A DNA stretch of 64,000 bases from Duganella sp. 1224. GTDB lineage: Bacteria > Pseudomonadota > Gammaproteobacteria > Burkholderiales > Burkholderiaceae_D. Below are positions 10,100-19,401 of the stretch, piece by piece; the stretch's first letter is position 1; each line of letters begins with the position of its first letter. The stretch is taken from assembly GCF_013408245.1 (NCBI RefSeq), contig NZ_JACBYS010000011.1, positions 21,375 to 85,374 of the forward strand. Direction: 5' to 3'. Position numbers and translations under genes: made by a program. The notes beneath the pieces were generated by a model that worked only from the letters and a program-made list of their open reading frames with translations, had not been told where the DNA came from and searched no databases.

Positions 10100-11317
10100 A
10101 TGTATAAGCAACCCCTCACCTCCGCCCTTGAAGAAAACCTCGTGTTGGCGCGCCGCACGTTGGAGTCGATCGAACTTTTCGCCGGCGCGGGAGGTCTGGC
10201 TTTAGGATTCTCAGAAAATCACGTGCAGCATCGTGCGGTAGTCGAGTGGAACACTCATGCGTGCAACACCATTCGTCACAACAAGCTGCACAAGGTCGAT
10301 CCAATAAGCCACTGGCCGGATGTGATAGAAGGGGACGTCAAGAATTTCAAGTACGGCGCCTTCGAAGGAGTCGACCTGATCACGGGCGGCCCACCTTGCC
10401 AGCCTTTCTCTACGGGCGGCAAACATGCCGGCTTTCTGGACGAGCGGGATATGTTCCCTCAAGCGATACGCGCTGTGCGCGAAGCGCGTCCGCGAGCGTT
10501 CGTCTTCGAGAATGTGCAAGGCTTGACGCGCGCGGCTTTCGCCGATTATTTCGACTACATCCTGCTACAACTCGAATTTCCTTCGCTGATCGCGAAGCCG
10601 AAGGAGCAATGGGGTGATCATCTGGCTCGCCTGCGGAAATGGAAGCAGAAACCGAGTAGCAACAGCGAGTATCGTGTCACATTCAAACTGGTGAATGCGG
10701 CGAACTACGGCGTTCCTCAGAAGCGCATGCGCGTTTTTTTTGTTGGCTTCCGTGCGGATGAGGACAAGATATGGCAAGCTCCTGCGGAAACGCATAGCAG
10801 CGATGCGCTGCTGCTTTCGCAGTGGGGCTCCAGCGAGTATTGGGACCGGCATAAGGTGGCGACTCGACAGCGTCCTGCAAGGCCGGCTGGCGTGGAAAAG
10901 AAAATCAGCGCGCTGATCGATACGGATTACGGAAGTAACCTGCTCGCCTGGCGCACCGTTCGAGATGCTATTTGTGATCTCCCCGACCCGGAGCGCTTCC
11001 CAGGCAAGGTGCAGGCGCATCGTTTTCAGCCTGGTGCGCGCACCTATCCCGGCCACACCGGCAGTCCGCTGGACGAGCCGGCGAAGGCGTTGAAGGCTGG
11101 CGACCATGGCGTGCCGGGCGGTGAAAATATGCTGCGACGTGTGGATGGATCGGTTCGCTATTTCACCGTGCGAGAGTCAGCTCGCATTCAAACCTTCCCA
11201 GATACCTTCTTGTTTGAAGGCACTTGGGGAGAGGTCATGCGCCAGCTCGGCAATGCCGTTCCCGTTCACTTGGCCTCCGTAATCGCAAAGAGTGTGTGTG
11301 ACCAGCTCAGGGCGTAG
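10100..11317 (+). CDS. C5-cytosine DNA methyltransferase (restriction-modification)
   Basis: This is a complete 405-residue cytosine-C5 methyltransferase. In order: motif I ELFAGAGGLALGF, motif II around VVEWN, the catalytic motif IV ITGGPPCQPFSTGGK, motif VI AFVFENVQGL, motif VIII ANYGVPQKRMRVFFVG, a target-recognition region (residues about 230-330), then motif IX RESARIQTFPD and motif X MRQLGNAVPVHLA. ATG 10100 (MYKQPLTS) is preferred over a TTG 63 nt upstream. It converges on, and overlaps by 11 nt, the Eco29kI-like endonuclease gene. The pair should therefore share a target, which for this nuclease family is CCGCGG (inference). The upstream gap 9845-10099 is AT-rich and contains no other gene I can support. 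Confidence 0.93.
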   Translation: MYKQPLTSALEENLVLARRTLESIELFAGAGGLALGFSENHVQHRAVVEWNTHACNTIRHNKLHKVDPISHWPDVIEGDVKNFKYGAFEGVDLITGGPPCQPFSTGGKHAGFLDERDMFPQAIRAVREARPRAFVFENVQGLTRAAFADYFDYILLQLEFPSLIAKPKEQWGDHLARLRKWKQKPSSNSEYRVTFKLVNAANYGVPQKRMRVFFVGFRADEDKIWQAPAETHSSDALLLSQWGSSEYWDRHKVATRQRPARPAGVEKKISALIDTDYGSNLLAWRTVRDAICDLPDPERFPGKVQAHRFQPGARTYPGHTGSPLDEPAKALKAGDHGVPGGENMLRRVDGSVRYFTVRESARIQTFPDTFLFEGTWGEVMRQLGNAVPVHLASVIAKSVCDQLRA

Positions 11318-12227
11318 TCTTGGAGGCTGGGGCTGCGTCCGCCACCTCTAACTCAACAACGCCGTGTGCCGGCGTATAGAAACGATCCGAGTCAAGCTGG
11401 TGCATGTCTTCGGTGAAGCGTTCGAAGATTTCGTGAATGTCGGTGTATGGCCGGTACATTGTCAGATGAGCGCCGATTTGCTCGACGATCGTCTCCGGAG
11501 ATTTCTGATTTTCCGCCGTCGCATCAGCCCACTCCCTGCCCGGATGCATCGTGTCCCATGGTGAGCGCTTGTTGACGCGCGTTTCGGAGCTATCACCGTG
11601 CTTGCCCAAGCCAAAACAGATTTTGGTTTCCGAATTCCAGATCGGCTTGAAGAAGTTGATCAGGTAGTCTTCGGCTGATTTCTGAAAGCCCGTCTGAACG
11701 ATCAAGAAGCGACATTCAAAGTCATTGATATCAAGGGTGGTCACTGCTTTTCTAATGCTGCGTGCGTGTTCATTCAGGCGGGCGGAAAGCTTGGTTCCTT
11801 GACTGACCGCCTCCTTGGCCGACTGGTTGTCTGGGTCGGCCTTGCCTACGTAGATTGGATGGTCGCGGCCCTTCAGCTGTGCGTAGGGCGCGAAGTCACC
11901 TTTGTAATAGATGGCGTACACGCCAGCGCCGTAGAACTGCGGAATTTTCGCCAAGGGGTGCTTGGTTTGAGCCACCAATGTCAGCGCCACGACGCGGCCC
12001 GATGTGTTCGGATCGCTGGGATCGAAGATGGATTCGGGACGCAGGATTGGATCGAGCTTGGTGGTCACGTTCCGCAGTTGGGAAGTCACCTGTTCGAGCC
12101 CGACTCGAGCTTTGTTGATGGCGCGGGCATCATCACCCGCTTCCGCGACGGAGATCCGTTCTGTGAGAGTGCGCAACTCCGACAGTAACGAGGCCAATTG
12201 AGATTCAGTCTTCTTACTTTTCGCCAT
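11307..12227 (-). CDS. Eco29kI-family type II restriction endonuclease (GIY-YIG)
   Basis: The 306-residue protein has an N-terminal helical region (1-60). A GIY-YIG nuclease core follows, with FYGAGVYAIYYKGDF (variant GIY motif) and HPIYVGKADP (YVG motif) about 25 residues later. Further on come an Arg in RLNEHARSIRKAV, the FECRFLIVQTGF strand and the catalytic-site region ISSAEDYLINFFKPIWN (E and N). This arrangement is that of Eco29kI-type enzymes, which cut CCGCGG. The start ATG 12227 has the strong site AAAGGAATTCG. The gene is convergent with the cognate methyltransferase and overlaps its 3' end by 11 nt, a compact pair. GC content is lower than in the flanking core genome. Confidence 0.85.
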   Translation of the reverse strand: MAKSKKTESQLASLLSELRTLTERISVAEAGDDARAINKARVGLEQVTSQLRNVTTKLDPILRPESIFDPSDPNTSGRVVALTLVAQTKHPLAKIPQFYGAGVYAIYYKGDFAPYAQLKGRDHPIYVGKADPDNQSAKEAVSQGTKLSARLNEHARSIRKAVTTLDINDFECRFLIVQTGFQKSAEDYLINFFKPIWNSETKICFGLGKHGDSSETRVNKRSPWDTMHPGREWADATAENQKSPETIVEQIGAHLTMYRPYTDIHEIFERFTEDMHQLDSDRFYTPAHGVVELEVADAAPASKTTP

Positions 12228-12316
12228 CGAATTCCTTTTATGCTCCTAGTCGCCTTATGGGAACCGTTGCGATTTTACTATATGAAGTTATCTTCGTTAC
12301 CGGCTTTCTCCGAAGT

Positions 12317-12586
12317 TCATGATTGATATAGCCGGCCATTCGTAGCCAACAGGGTGGCGCCGCAGCTGGTCTTGTGCCCTTCGTAGGCAACTGGACGACC
12401 GTCAATCGTATGCTTGCTATCGCCTTCGACAATCGTGCAAACACCACCGTGGCCTACGACGGGACATGTGCACTTATCCCCAATGCACGCGACAGCTTTT
12501 CCATCTACCGTAAAGTGGGGGGCGCCGCTGCCGATAACCTTGCCACCGTGCGTGGTGAGATCGCCCACGAGGATCATTTTTCGCAT
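12317..12586 (-). CDS. PAAR domain protein (T6SS spike tip)
   Basis: An 89-residue PAAR-domain protein. It should cap the VgrG trimer and sharpen the type VI secretion spike. MRKMILVGDLTTHGGKVI opens the domain; PHFTVDGKAVACIGDKCTCP and SKHTIDGRPVAYEGHKTSCG give the repeated His/Cys positions that hold the zinc at the tip. The ATG 12586 start is supported by AAGGAG seven nt upstream; an earlier in-frame ATG would invade the preceding gene. It is the last gene of the vgrG-tle3-tla3-PAAR run, 10 nt after the Tla3-like gene. The interval 12228-12316 holds nothing recognisable. Confidence 0.93.
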   Translation of the reverse strand: MRKMILVGDLTTHGGKVIGSGAPHFTVDGKAVACIGDKCTCPVVGHGGVCTIVEGDSKHTIDGRPVAYEGHKTSCGATLLATNGRLYQS

Positions 12587-12596
12587 AACCGGCTCC

Positions 12597-14216
12597 TTAT
12601 CGATACACCGGTTCCTCATAGTTCTTAGGATCAACTACAGGTACCGTGGCATTTTGAAATACGTCTCCTCCAATCGGGTGCTGCTGCGTCTTACGCTTTT
12701 CCTCCGGCGGAGGGCTGACGAAGATGATGCTGGCCTGGCCTGGATCGCGTAGGTTGAACGCAGCGCTCACACCACCTTCGCGATAGCTTCCCAAAATACC
12801 TATTGCGGTCTGCATGAAGAAAGTTGCGGCGCCGGTATTGCCTAGACGGTGATCAACGTTGATGAATTTGGTGGGTTGGTCGGGATCGAATTTCGGCCCC
12901 GCCTCGTCAGCTACTTTTCTCAGCAAGCCATGAAATTCGATCAGTTGCGATGCCTTCTTCCCGGTTGCCACAATGACGCGAGCAGGTCCGATGGCCTGCT
13001 CTGCTTCGGGGAGAGTCTGCAAGGCCAAGTGCCATCCTTCCAGCAGCGCGGCCTCGCGGTCGGCCGCATGTTTGAGGAGGGCCCCATTGTCATCTGTCAT
13101 CTTGACGAATACAGGCCGATGAAGAAAGCCGAGTGTCGGCAATCTGTCGAATTGCTTCAGTTGCTCGGTGTTCCAGGGAACTGGTAGCCAGGGCTTAGGT
13201 TTCCAATGACGGGAGAGTCTCGGTTTGTTAGCCATCATGTCCGTGAACTTGGCGCCAACGGTGCTTGGCTGCGACGCGTCGAACTGTTTTGCGAAGATCT
13301 CAAGGTCGGCCAGCCATTCTTCTCCGGTAGGCTGGCGTCCCATGTGATATGAGTACGAATTTCTTTCTGGTGGCGTTGGCACCCTCTGCTGCAGCGTCAA
13401 ATAGTTAAGCCAAACGCGTCTGGCGATTCCGTCACGATTTAGGACCTCCACATCGGGTTGTGGCTCCTCCAGATCTTTGAACACAAAGGGGCGGATAGCA
13501 TCTACGCGCTCCCGCCTCGCAATCACTAAAACTGCGGATGCATCGGGCATCTCGGGGATATAATAGCCCGCAGTTATACGCGGCCTGGGTAACACGGTAT
13601 TCGTTCTGGTGTAGGTACTATCCGCAGATCCCAAGACAACAAATGGGACGCTCGGATTCTGATCAAAGAACGTGAATATTTTCTCGATAATGCGATCGGG
13701 TTGCTCGGACAATTCTCTGTGAGCCAGGACGAGAATATGCATACCTCCCGCAGCGCTGACGATTCCATTTTGCGGTCGATCTGGCCTATCCTCAGAATCC
13801 TCGCCCACAAACCGCGGCTCCGCATTAAACGCCGGGATCCCCCAATAGCGAGGTAAGTCGAGTATGGCGTTCTCAAGACTGTCGCCCTCGCGACCGTCGG
13901 ATTGACCCATCTTGTCGTCAGCAGTCCAGGGATAATGCTTGGGGTTTGGGTCTCTTATGGATAAGTACGGTTTCCCATGCGCGAGTGCTTCCCATAGTGC
14001 TCCTTGGCGATATTTGTCCAAGGTTACCCCTAATCCAATAACCTCTAGCACGTACTCTTTGCTATGAATATCATCTTGGGGCAAGATAGCCTTTGAAAGA
14101 GCCGGCTCGGCTATTTTAGTTGCCTTCGTAGGCTTCAGTGCATAGGCATACGAAGCGACCAGCAGTACCATCATTCCAGCGATAATTGCTGCAGCCACCA
14201 AGAATTTAGTCCACAT
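12597..14216 (-). CDS. Tla3-like T6SS lipase adaptor (DUF2875 family)
   Basis: A 539-residue protein with one N-terminal membrane anchor (FLVAAAIIAGMMVLLVASYA, residues about 4-25) and a long soluble part. Characteristic stretches are EYVLEVIGLGVTLDKYRQG, WGIPAFNAEPRFVGEDS, GMHILVLAHRELS, PFVVLGSADS and SAAFNLRDPGQASIIFVSPP. This matches my recollection of the DUF2875/Tla3 family, which sits beside Tle3 effectors and loads the lipase onto VgrG. Start ATG 14216 is chosen because AAGAGGTCTTT precedes it and it avoids the overlap that an upstream codon would create with the lipase gene. The position directly after the lipase supports an adaptor or immunity role. Confidence 0.8.
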   Translation of the reverse strand: MWTKFLVAAAIIAGMMVLLVASYAYALKPTKATKIAEPALSKAILPQDDIHSKEYVLEVIGLGVTLDKYRQGALWEALAHGKPYLSIRDPNPKHYPWTADDKMGQSDGREGDSLENAILDLPRYWGIPAFNAEPRFVGEDSEDRPDRPQNGIVSAAGGMHILVLAHRELSEQPDRIIEKIFTFFDQNPSVPFVVLGSADSTYTRTNTVLPRPRITAGYYIPEMPDASAVLVIARRERVDAIRPFVFKDLEEPQPDVEVLNRDGIARRVWLNYLTLQQRVPTPPERNSYSYHMGRQPTGEEWLADLEIFAKQFDASQPSTVGAKFTDMMANKPRLSRHWKPKPWLPVPWNTEQLKQFDRLPTLGFLHRPVFVKMTDDNGALLKHAADREAALLEGWHLALQTLPEAEQAIGPARVIVATGKKASQLIEFHGLLRKVADEAGPKFDPDQPTKFINVDHRLGNTGAATFFMQTAIGILGSYREGGVSAAFNLRDPGQASIIFVSPPPEEKRKTQQHPIGGDVFQNATVPVVDPKNYEEPVYR

Positions 14217-14233
14217 AAAGACCTCTTTTCCAA

Positions 14234-16483
14234 TTAACTTTTCAGTTCGCAAAGGACGCTTGCTGGCAGCCCTTCAGGAAGAATAGGTAAACCAGGTAGA
14301 ACACCTGTCGAGTAGTAATTGCAATTCCCTTCAATTAGCTTCTTTCTCCAATCTTTTTCGCAATCGAAATAGAGCCCGTGGTTTTCCAAAAACTTACTCC
14401 ACCTTGCGATGCCTTTGCGCTCCTTGACACTATCGTCCTGGAGACGCCAGTCAGCTACTTGGCATAGATATTCGTAAAAAGCACGGTCGCTAGACGCTTT
14501 ACCACAGCCGATGGCAACGTCATAGGCAGTTACGTTTCGATGATTCGCCTGTCCTCCGAAAATGGCACCGTGAAACGAACGGGGAACGACTTGCTGTTGC
14601 CAGCGTAACCGTGCTTCATCCCATGTTTCGGTACGCTTTATGAGAATTCTTTGCGGTGAGGTAGGGCTAAAGGTATAAAGCGGAGCAGAGCAGGCATACA
14701 CTTCCAACACTGCACAGCGCGCCTCCGGTCCCTTGTCTTTGTTCATAAAAGATTGAACCTGTAGCCTAATCGCATCCACAAGCACAACGACGCCGCTATA
14801 CACATTAATGAAGGGGCTTGCCATCGTTCCCTTGTCCCGGGTTATTAATGGATCGACCTGGTATTCGATGCATTCCCAAACGTTTATGAGTCCGTAATTA
14901 CTGGTGACCGCAATGGAAGCATCAATGGGATCGACGCGTTCGCTTGCACCTGGTCGACCTTTGGCATCCGATAGCGAGCCCTCATACATGCTGGCTTCAA
15001 CTGGCACTTTCAGCGCTTCTCCAGTTATGCTGCGAATCCCTTCGAAGCGAGCTGCCTCTTCATCCTCACCTATTTTCGGTACCCTCGGAGCATCAAGCCT
15101 CCCTCGTACAAAGGTCGTGCTAATCCGAGTATCGCTCACTTCAGTGTGCGCATAATCCTTTTCGCCCGGTTGACGAAGAACGAAATAGAAAGGGCTTTCC
15201 TTCGGACCTACCATGACAGGGGCGCCGAATTTTGGATCAGGCCGCTTTTTTGCAGTAAATACCCTTTGACGAAAACCATCCCCTAACTCGGAAAGTGGCT
15301 TGTATAGTGTTTCAGGACGCTTATTGCTTGCGGCAACCCGCTGATATGTTGGCACCCCCTGCCAGCCGATGCCTCGTACATTCTCTAGCGCCACCGTCAT
15401 GTCCTCGGGACAGAAGTACAGGTAGACCTTGCCACGGTTATCTCGATCCACTTGCGCGTTCCACAGTTTGCCAACCGCCCCGTAATGTTTTTTGGCATCC
15501 GATAGTTCCGGCAACGGCGGAGTAAGATGCTTTCGGTCCCATATGCCGCGCACAATGTTGGCAAGTGTCCTCAACCTGGCATTGACCGTCTGTATCCCAT
15601 TTATCATCCCGTAACGGCCAGCCATCTCGGCGTCTTCGTCGCTATAGCGATCAATTACTTTTACTGAGGTAGCTATGTCATCAATCAAACTGTATGGAGG
15701 GTGCGTCAAAATTAGAGTGTCTGCTGGGCGGGCGTTGGGCTGATTGGCTTTGATCGTCGGATCAAGGAGAAAGGCCTGTGCGAGAAGGCTAATCAAACAT
15801 CCCTGACTGTGGGCAACGACGGAGACTGTCTCATCATTGTCATAGTCGCGGATCATGCAGATTAAAGCAGCCAAACGCTGGGCTGCCAGTATCATGTACA
15901 TTCTGCCAGGATTATTGAGGACAGGATGTGTTGCGTCCCCTTGAGCTCTGTCGAGTATTCGGGCTACACCCCATTTCCCTTTGTTCCACATATCTGGTAT
16001 TGAACTAGTGGCATTCGCGAAAGGCCCGCCACCTTTGCTGAAGTCACCATCTAACCTGTTGCCATTGCGGTCTAAGACCTGGCCACGACAGAGCTCGGCG
16101 TTTAATTGAACCCGAGCGGTTTCCTCACGAAAGCCCCAATAAAACGGGATAACGGGACTTAAAGTTTCTTCCGTGATCGTTCGCTTAAAAAAGACTGCAT
16201 CAGGATCGTCAAACAGTCGCTTTCTATCTTCATCAGTTGGCAGTCTATAACTGGCAGGGCTAAGCGCGCCGCTTAGTCGCGTCGTCAGGCCTTCACAGAG
16301 ACCACGTTCCACCACAGCGTACGAACTGCCCGTGTCGTTCACACCGTGAACCAAAATGATGTTCCCAGGAGTGTTGTGCCGTACAGGCAAAATTTTATCC
16401 CTTCTACGATTGGTCATCGTCACACCGCTCGCAGATCCAACCGGATATGGCTTCCTGGGATAGACACTCTTCTGCTCGCTCAT
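14234..16483 (-). CDS. Tle3-like type VI lipase effector
   Basis: A 749-residue alpha/beta-hydrolase-type effector. The N-terminal core has IILVHGVNDTGSSYAVVERG (oxyanion-loop region) and the nucleophile elbow VVAHSQGCLISLL with Ser226. The C-terminal third corresponds to the DUF3274-type extension found in Tle3 phospholipases (for example NHRNVTAYDVAIGCGKASSD). There is no Sec signal, as expected for T6SS cargo carried by VgrG. The gene starts 7 nt after vgrG and is followed by the Tla3-like adaptor and a PAAR gene, the standard layout of Tle3 modules. Low GC relative to neighbours suggests transfer. The predicted target is bacterial membrane phospholipid in the periplasm of prey cells. Confidence 0.86.
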   Translation of the reverse strand: MSEQKSVYPRKPYPVGSASGVTMTNRRRDKILPVRHNTPGNIILVHGVNDTGSSYAVVERGLCEGLTTRLSGALSPASYRLPTDEDRKRLFDDPDAVFFKRTITEETLSPVIPFYWGFREETARVQLNAELCRGQVLDRNGNRLDGDFSKGGGPFANATSSIPDMWNKGKWGVARILDRAQGDATHPVLNNPGRMYMILAAQRLAALICMIRDYDNDETVSVVAHSQGCLISLLAQAFLLDPTIKANQPNARPADTLILTHPPYSLIDDIATSVKVIDRYSDEDAEMAGRYGMINGIQTVNARLRTLANIVRGIWDRKHLTPPLPELSDAKKHYGAVGKLWNAQVDRDNRGKVYLYFCPEDMTVALENVRGIGWQGVPTYQRVAASNKRPETLYKPLSELGDGFRQRVFTAKKRPDPKFGAPVMVGPKESPFYFVLRQPGEKDYAHTEVSDTRISTTFVRGRLDAPRVPKIGEDEEAARFEGIRSITGEALKVPVEASMYEGSLSDAKGRPGASERVDPIDASIAVTSNYGLINVWECIEYQVDPLITRDKGTMASPFINVYSGVVVLVDAIRLQVQSFMNKDKGPEARCAVLEVYACSAPLYTFSPTSPQRILIKRTETWDEARLRWQQQVVPRSFHGAIFGGQANHRNVTAYDVAIGCGKASSDRAFYEYLCQVADWRLQDDSVKERKGIARWSKFLENHGLYFDCEKDWRKKLIEGNCNYYSTGVLPGLPILPEGLPASVLCELKS

Positions 16484-16489
16484 GCTTCC

Positions 16490-19342
16490 TCACTCCTTCG
16501 GATCCTTAATAGCCTGCGCAGCAACGGTATGCATGTCGTTTCGTTCAATTAGCTGTGTTTTTCCTTCGGAGTCGCTGCGTTGCTCTTGGGTACTGCCATC
16601 ACTGACCTTGGTAACAACAACTAAATCGGGTGCTGGTATGCCACCGTCCATATCCGCGTAGTACCGCGCCTGAAATTTCAAATCACCCTTTTCGCTTTCG
16701 AATTGGGGTAAGGCGGCTGACATCGTCGAGCCACCCTTGAAGGGAAAGCTGGCTCCATGATGTGTAATCACTCCATTTGTGCCGAGGGTGATACCACCGC
16801 CGATCTTAATAAAAGACCCATCGTCAGCTATCAGCACAATCTCTTGGGCCATACCAAAAATCTTTCCCTCACTCGCCGTGAGCTTCACATCCTTGGCAGC
16901 ATTAAGCTCGATTTCGTCACGCTGGCTCTGCATAAGCAGCTTGCCTTGACGTGCGATTAGATCGATTCCATCGCTATGCGAAAAAAGCGATATACCTCGC
17001 CCAGCGTTTAGCGTCGCTTGTTGGCCTGCCGTCATTTGCAAGTTGTGCATAGCTACCGTATTGAGACTAGTACCGGCATAACTCACCAAGGCTTTTGCCG
17101 TAGCAAAGCTAATTCCGTCTGGTGCGCTGAGTCCAATGAGCGGCTTCCCACCATTTCCACCTCTGGACTGCGTATTACTTCCCGTTTCCCACGCACTAAA
17201 TCCAGCGAGCAGCGTCTCCTGCTCACTCATGTCGACCGCTTTTGCTTGGTGGTTAGCAGCAGCCTCGCCAAGTGATTTAATCAGCTCAGTGCAATCTGCC
17301 ATCAGCGCAACAAACTCGCTACGCGCCATCTGCTTATCTTCCCCTTTTGTGCGGCGCCAAGCGGAGAGCAGCATACCTTTTGCCGCCCGCAATGCTATCT
17401 GCTCATCGCTACTCAGTTCGGCGCCCTCACCACGAGGCTCCCCATAGCCGTCGGTTTTAGGCTGAGTGAGGAAGCCCAGATTAAGTTCAGTGTTGCCATG
17501 ATCACTCGCTAACTGCGCGCTGATTTCGCCTTCAGTGTCATCCAGCCGTAACTGATTCGCGCGGCCGCCATTGATTTCACGGCTCTTGATACCTGAGAGG
17601 TAGCGGTTGCCCGGTAATTTGCCAGCGCTACTTAGCGCAGCCGGAGCAGCATCTTGGTTATAAAGTTGAGCGATGATTACTGGCTTGTCAGGGTCGCCTC
17701 CTAAGAAGGTCACCAGGACTTCGGTGCCGATACGCGGCAAACCGACCGTGCCGCACTGCAGGAAAGCGTCTGGTCCGTTACCGGCCCAATTGGAAGCGAC
17801 GCGCACCCAGGCGGAGTCGGTTTCGGTTTCCGATGCGCCAGAGCCTGCGGCTTCTTCGTGATCCTGCGGGCGCGTGCCGGGGAAGCGGATTTTCACTCGG
17901 CCGAGTTGGTCGCAGTGGACCTCCTCACCTTGCGGGCCGACGACGATGGCGCTTTGCATTTGTGCCTGCGGCACGTCCGTACGCGGATCAAAGGCGGGGA
18001 CGATGGCCACGCCGCGACGCACGGCGGTGAACTGGACGTGCATGCGCAGCGGTCCTTCAGCCACCTTGTCTGTCACCTCCCGCTGTAGTTGCAGGTCGGC
18101 GGCACCGTGCATCCAGCGACTGCGGGCGAACAAGCGCTCCACACGCGCGGCCAGCGCTTTCGGCAGGTTGTTCTGCGCCGTTACCTGCAAGTCGGTGACG
18201 ACGAAGTCGCGCTCCTCGTCCGGGTGCTCGTCCACTTCCGGATGTTCGGCCAGCGTGAAGTATTCGCCGGCGCACAGGTCGCGCGCGCTGCCTTCGCCGT
18301 GGAAGCATTTGGATTCGTAGTCGTGCCGTTTCATGCGCAGTTGGCCGAGGACGAACAGGTCTTCGTTGTCGTCGCCGGCATGTGGCGGCAGGATTTGGTA
18401 GTCATCCAGCGTGGCGGCCAGTTCGTTGCCGTTGATGCCCTGGTCGGCGCTGCCGCCGGTGGAGACCAGCATGAAGTCGCGTCCTTGGGGGTTCATGTAG
18501 TCCCAGCTGTGTCGGGTGACGGTGCCGGGCTGCAGGCTGCGCACCGCGCTCCACGACGTGATGGTGTCGCGTTCCTCGGTGGCGGCGTCGCGGTGGTAGC
18601 GGATGGTCCCGGCCGCGTTCTGGCGCAGGCTGTCGGCGCTGTTGAACAGCACCAGCGTGTGGCTCATCTCCCCCGCCCGGATGTACCAGCCGATGCCGCG
18701 TCGCTTCAGCAGGCGGCGGATGAAGGCGGCGTCCGACTCGTTGTGCTGCATGGTGAATTCGCGTTTGGGATAGGTGCGCAGGTCGAAGGCGTCGTCCTTC
18801 TCGTGTTTGAAGCAGGTGCCGAGCACTGAGCTTTTCTGCCGCCATTCGTTGAGGATGCGCTGGACGATGTCAACTTCGTCCATGTTGCGGAACACGCGGG
18901 TGTTGGTGCGCTTTTCCAGGATGGCCAAGGCGTCGCGCAACACCAACTGGTAGCTCGCCAGGCCGCCGTCGCTGTCGCCGGAGCTGGCTTCGGTGACAAT
19001 GCCGCAGACGGTGCGCAGGTCACCACGGTCGGTGACGAACTCCAGCGCGGCTGGCACGGCGATCATTTTCTTCAGCGGCAGGTGGGCGTTGGCGGAGACG
19101 CAGAGCACGCGGTACTCGATGCCGCCGCAGATGCTTTCGGAACCGAATACGCGCTGCGGCAGCAGCATGTCGTCGTTGACGCCACCGGGCAGGTCGAGAC
19201 GCAGGCGCAATGGCCGGTTGTCGGTGATCAGTTCCTTGGCCAGGGCCATGAAGCCGAAAAAGTCGCTGTCGCTTTCCACAGTCGCTCGCTCCTTACAAGG
19301 CGCCAGATAAAGCGGCTTGTAGTCAAGCCGCGCAAGCTTCAT
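16490..19342 (-). CDS. vgrG: VgrG spike protein with extended C-terminus
   Basis: A 950-residue type VI secretion spike. Residues 1-about 420 form the gp27-like base (FRNMDEVDIVQRILNEW, the KREFTMQHNESDAAFIRRLL motif). Residues about 440-560 form the gp5 OB domain (AIVVGPQGEEVHCDQLGRVKIRFP, GTVGLPRIGTEVLVTFLGGD). Then DUF2345-type repeats follow (LQMTAGQQATLNAGRGISLF, DEIELNAAKDVKLTASEGKI) and a tail of about 90 residues ending TVAAQAIKDPKE. The 5' half is GC-rich like the core genome, while the 3' part from about 17.7 kb downward is distinctly poorer in GC. That pattern fits acquisition of a new tail together with the tle3-tla3-PAAR genes. Confidence 0.95.
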   Translation of the reverse strand: MKLARLDYKPLYLAPCKERATVESDSDFFGFMALAKELITDNRPLRLRLDLPGGVNDDMLLPQRVFGSESICGGIEYRVLCVSANAHLPLKKMIAVPAALEFVTDRGDLRTVCGIVTEASSGDSDGGLASYQLVLRDALAILEKRTNTRVFRNMDEVDIVQRILNEWRQKSSVLGTCFKHEKDDAFDLRTYPKREFTMQHNESDAAFIRRLLKRRGIGWYIRAGEMSHTLVLFNSADSLRQNAAGTIRYHRDAATEERDTITSWSAVRSLQPGTVTRHSWDYMNPQGRDFMLVSTGGSADQGINGNELAATLDDYQILPPHAGDDNEDLFVLGQLRMKRHDYESKCFHGEGSARDLCAGEYFTLAEHPEVDEHPDEERDFVVTDLQVTAQNNLPKALAARVERLFARSRWMHGAADLQLQREVTDKVAEGPLRMHVQFTAVRRGVAIVPAFDPRTDVPQAQMQSAIVVGPQGEEVHCDQLGRVKIRFPGTRPQDHEEAAGSGASETETDSAWVRVASNWAGNGPDAFLQCGTVGLPRIGTEVLVTFLGGDPDKPVIIAQLYNQDAAPAALSSAGKLPGNRYLSGIKSREINGGRANQLRLDDTEGEISAQLASDHGNTELNLGFLTQPKTDGYGEPRGEGAELSSDEQIALRAAKGMLLSAWRRTKGEDKQMARSEFVALMADCTELIKSLGEAAANHQAKAVDMSEQETLLAGFSAWETGSNTQSRGGNGGKPLIGLSAPDGISFATAKALVSYAGTSLNTVAMHNLQMTAGQQATLNAGRGISLFSHSDGIDLIARQGKLLMQSQRDEIELNAAKDVKLTASEGKIFGMAQEIVLIADDGSFIKIGGGITLGTNGVITHHGASFPFKGGSTMSAALPQFESEKGDLKFQARYYADMDGGIPAPDLVVVTKVSDGSTQEQRSDSEGKTQLIERNDMHTVAAQAIKDPKE

Positions 19343-19401
19343 ATGGTGTCACCGTGAATTTTCTTTTTCTTGAGCTTGCACAACTATCGACGCTGCCAGT
19401 G

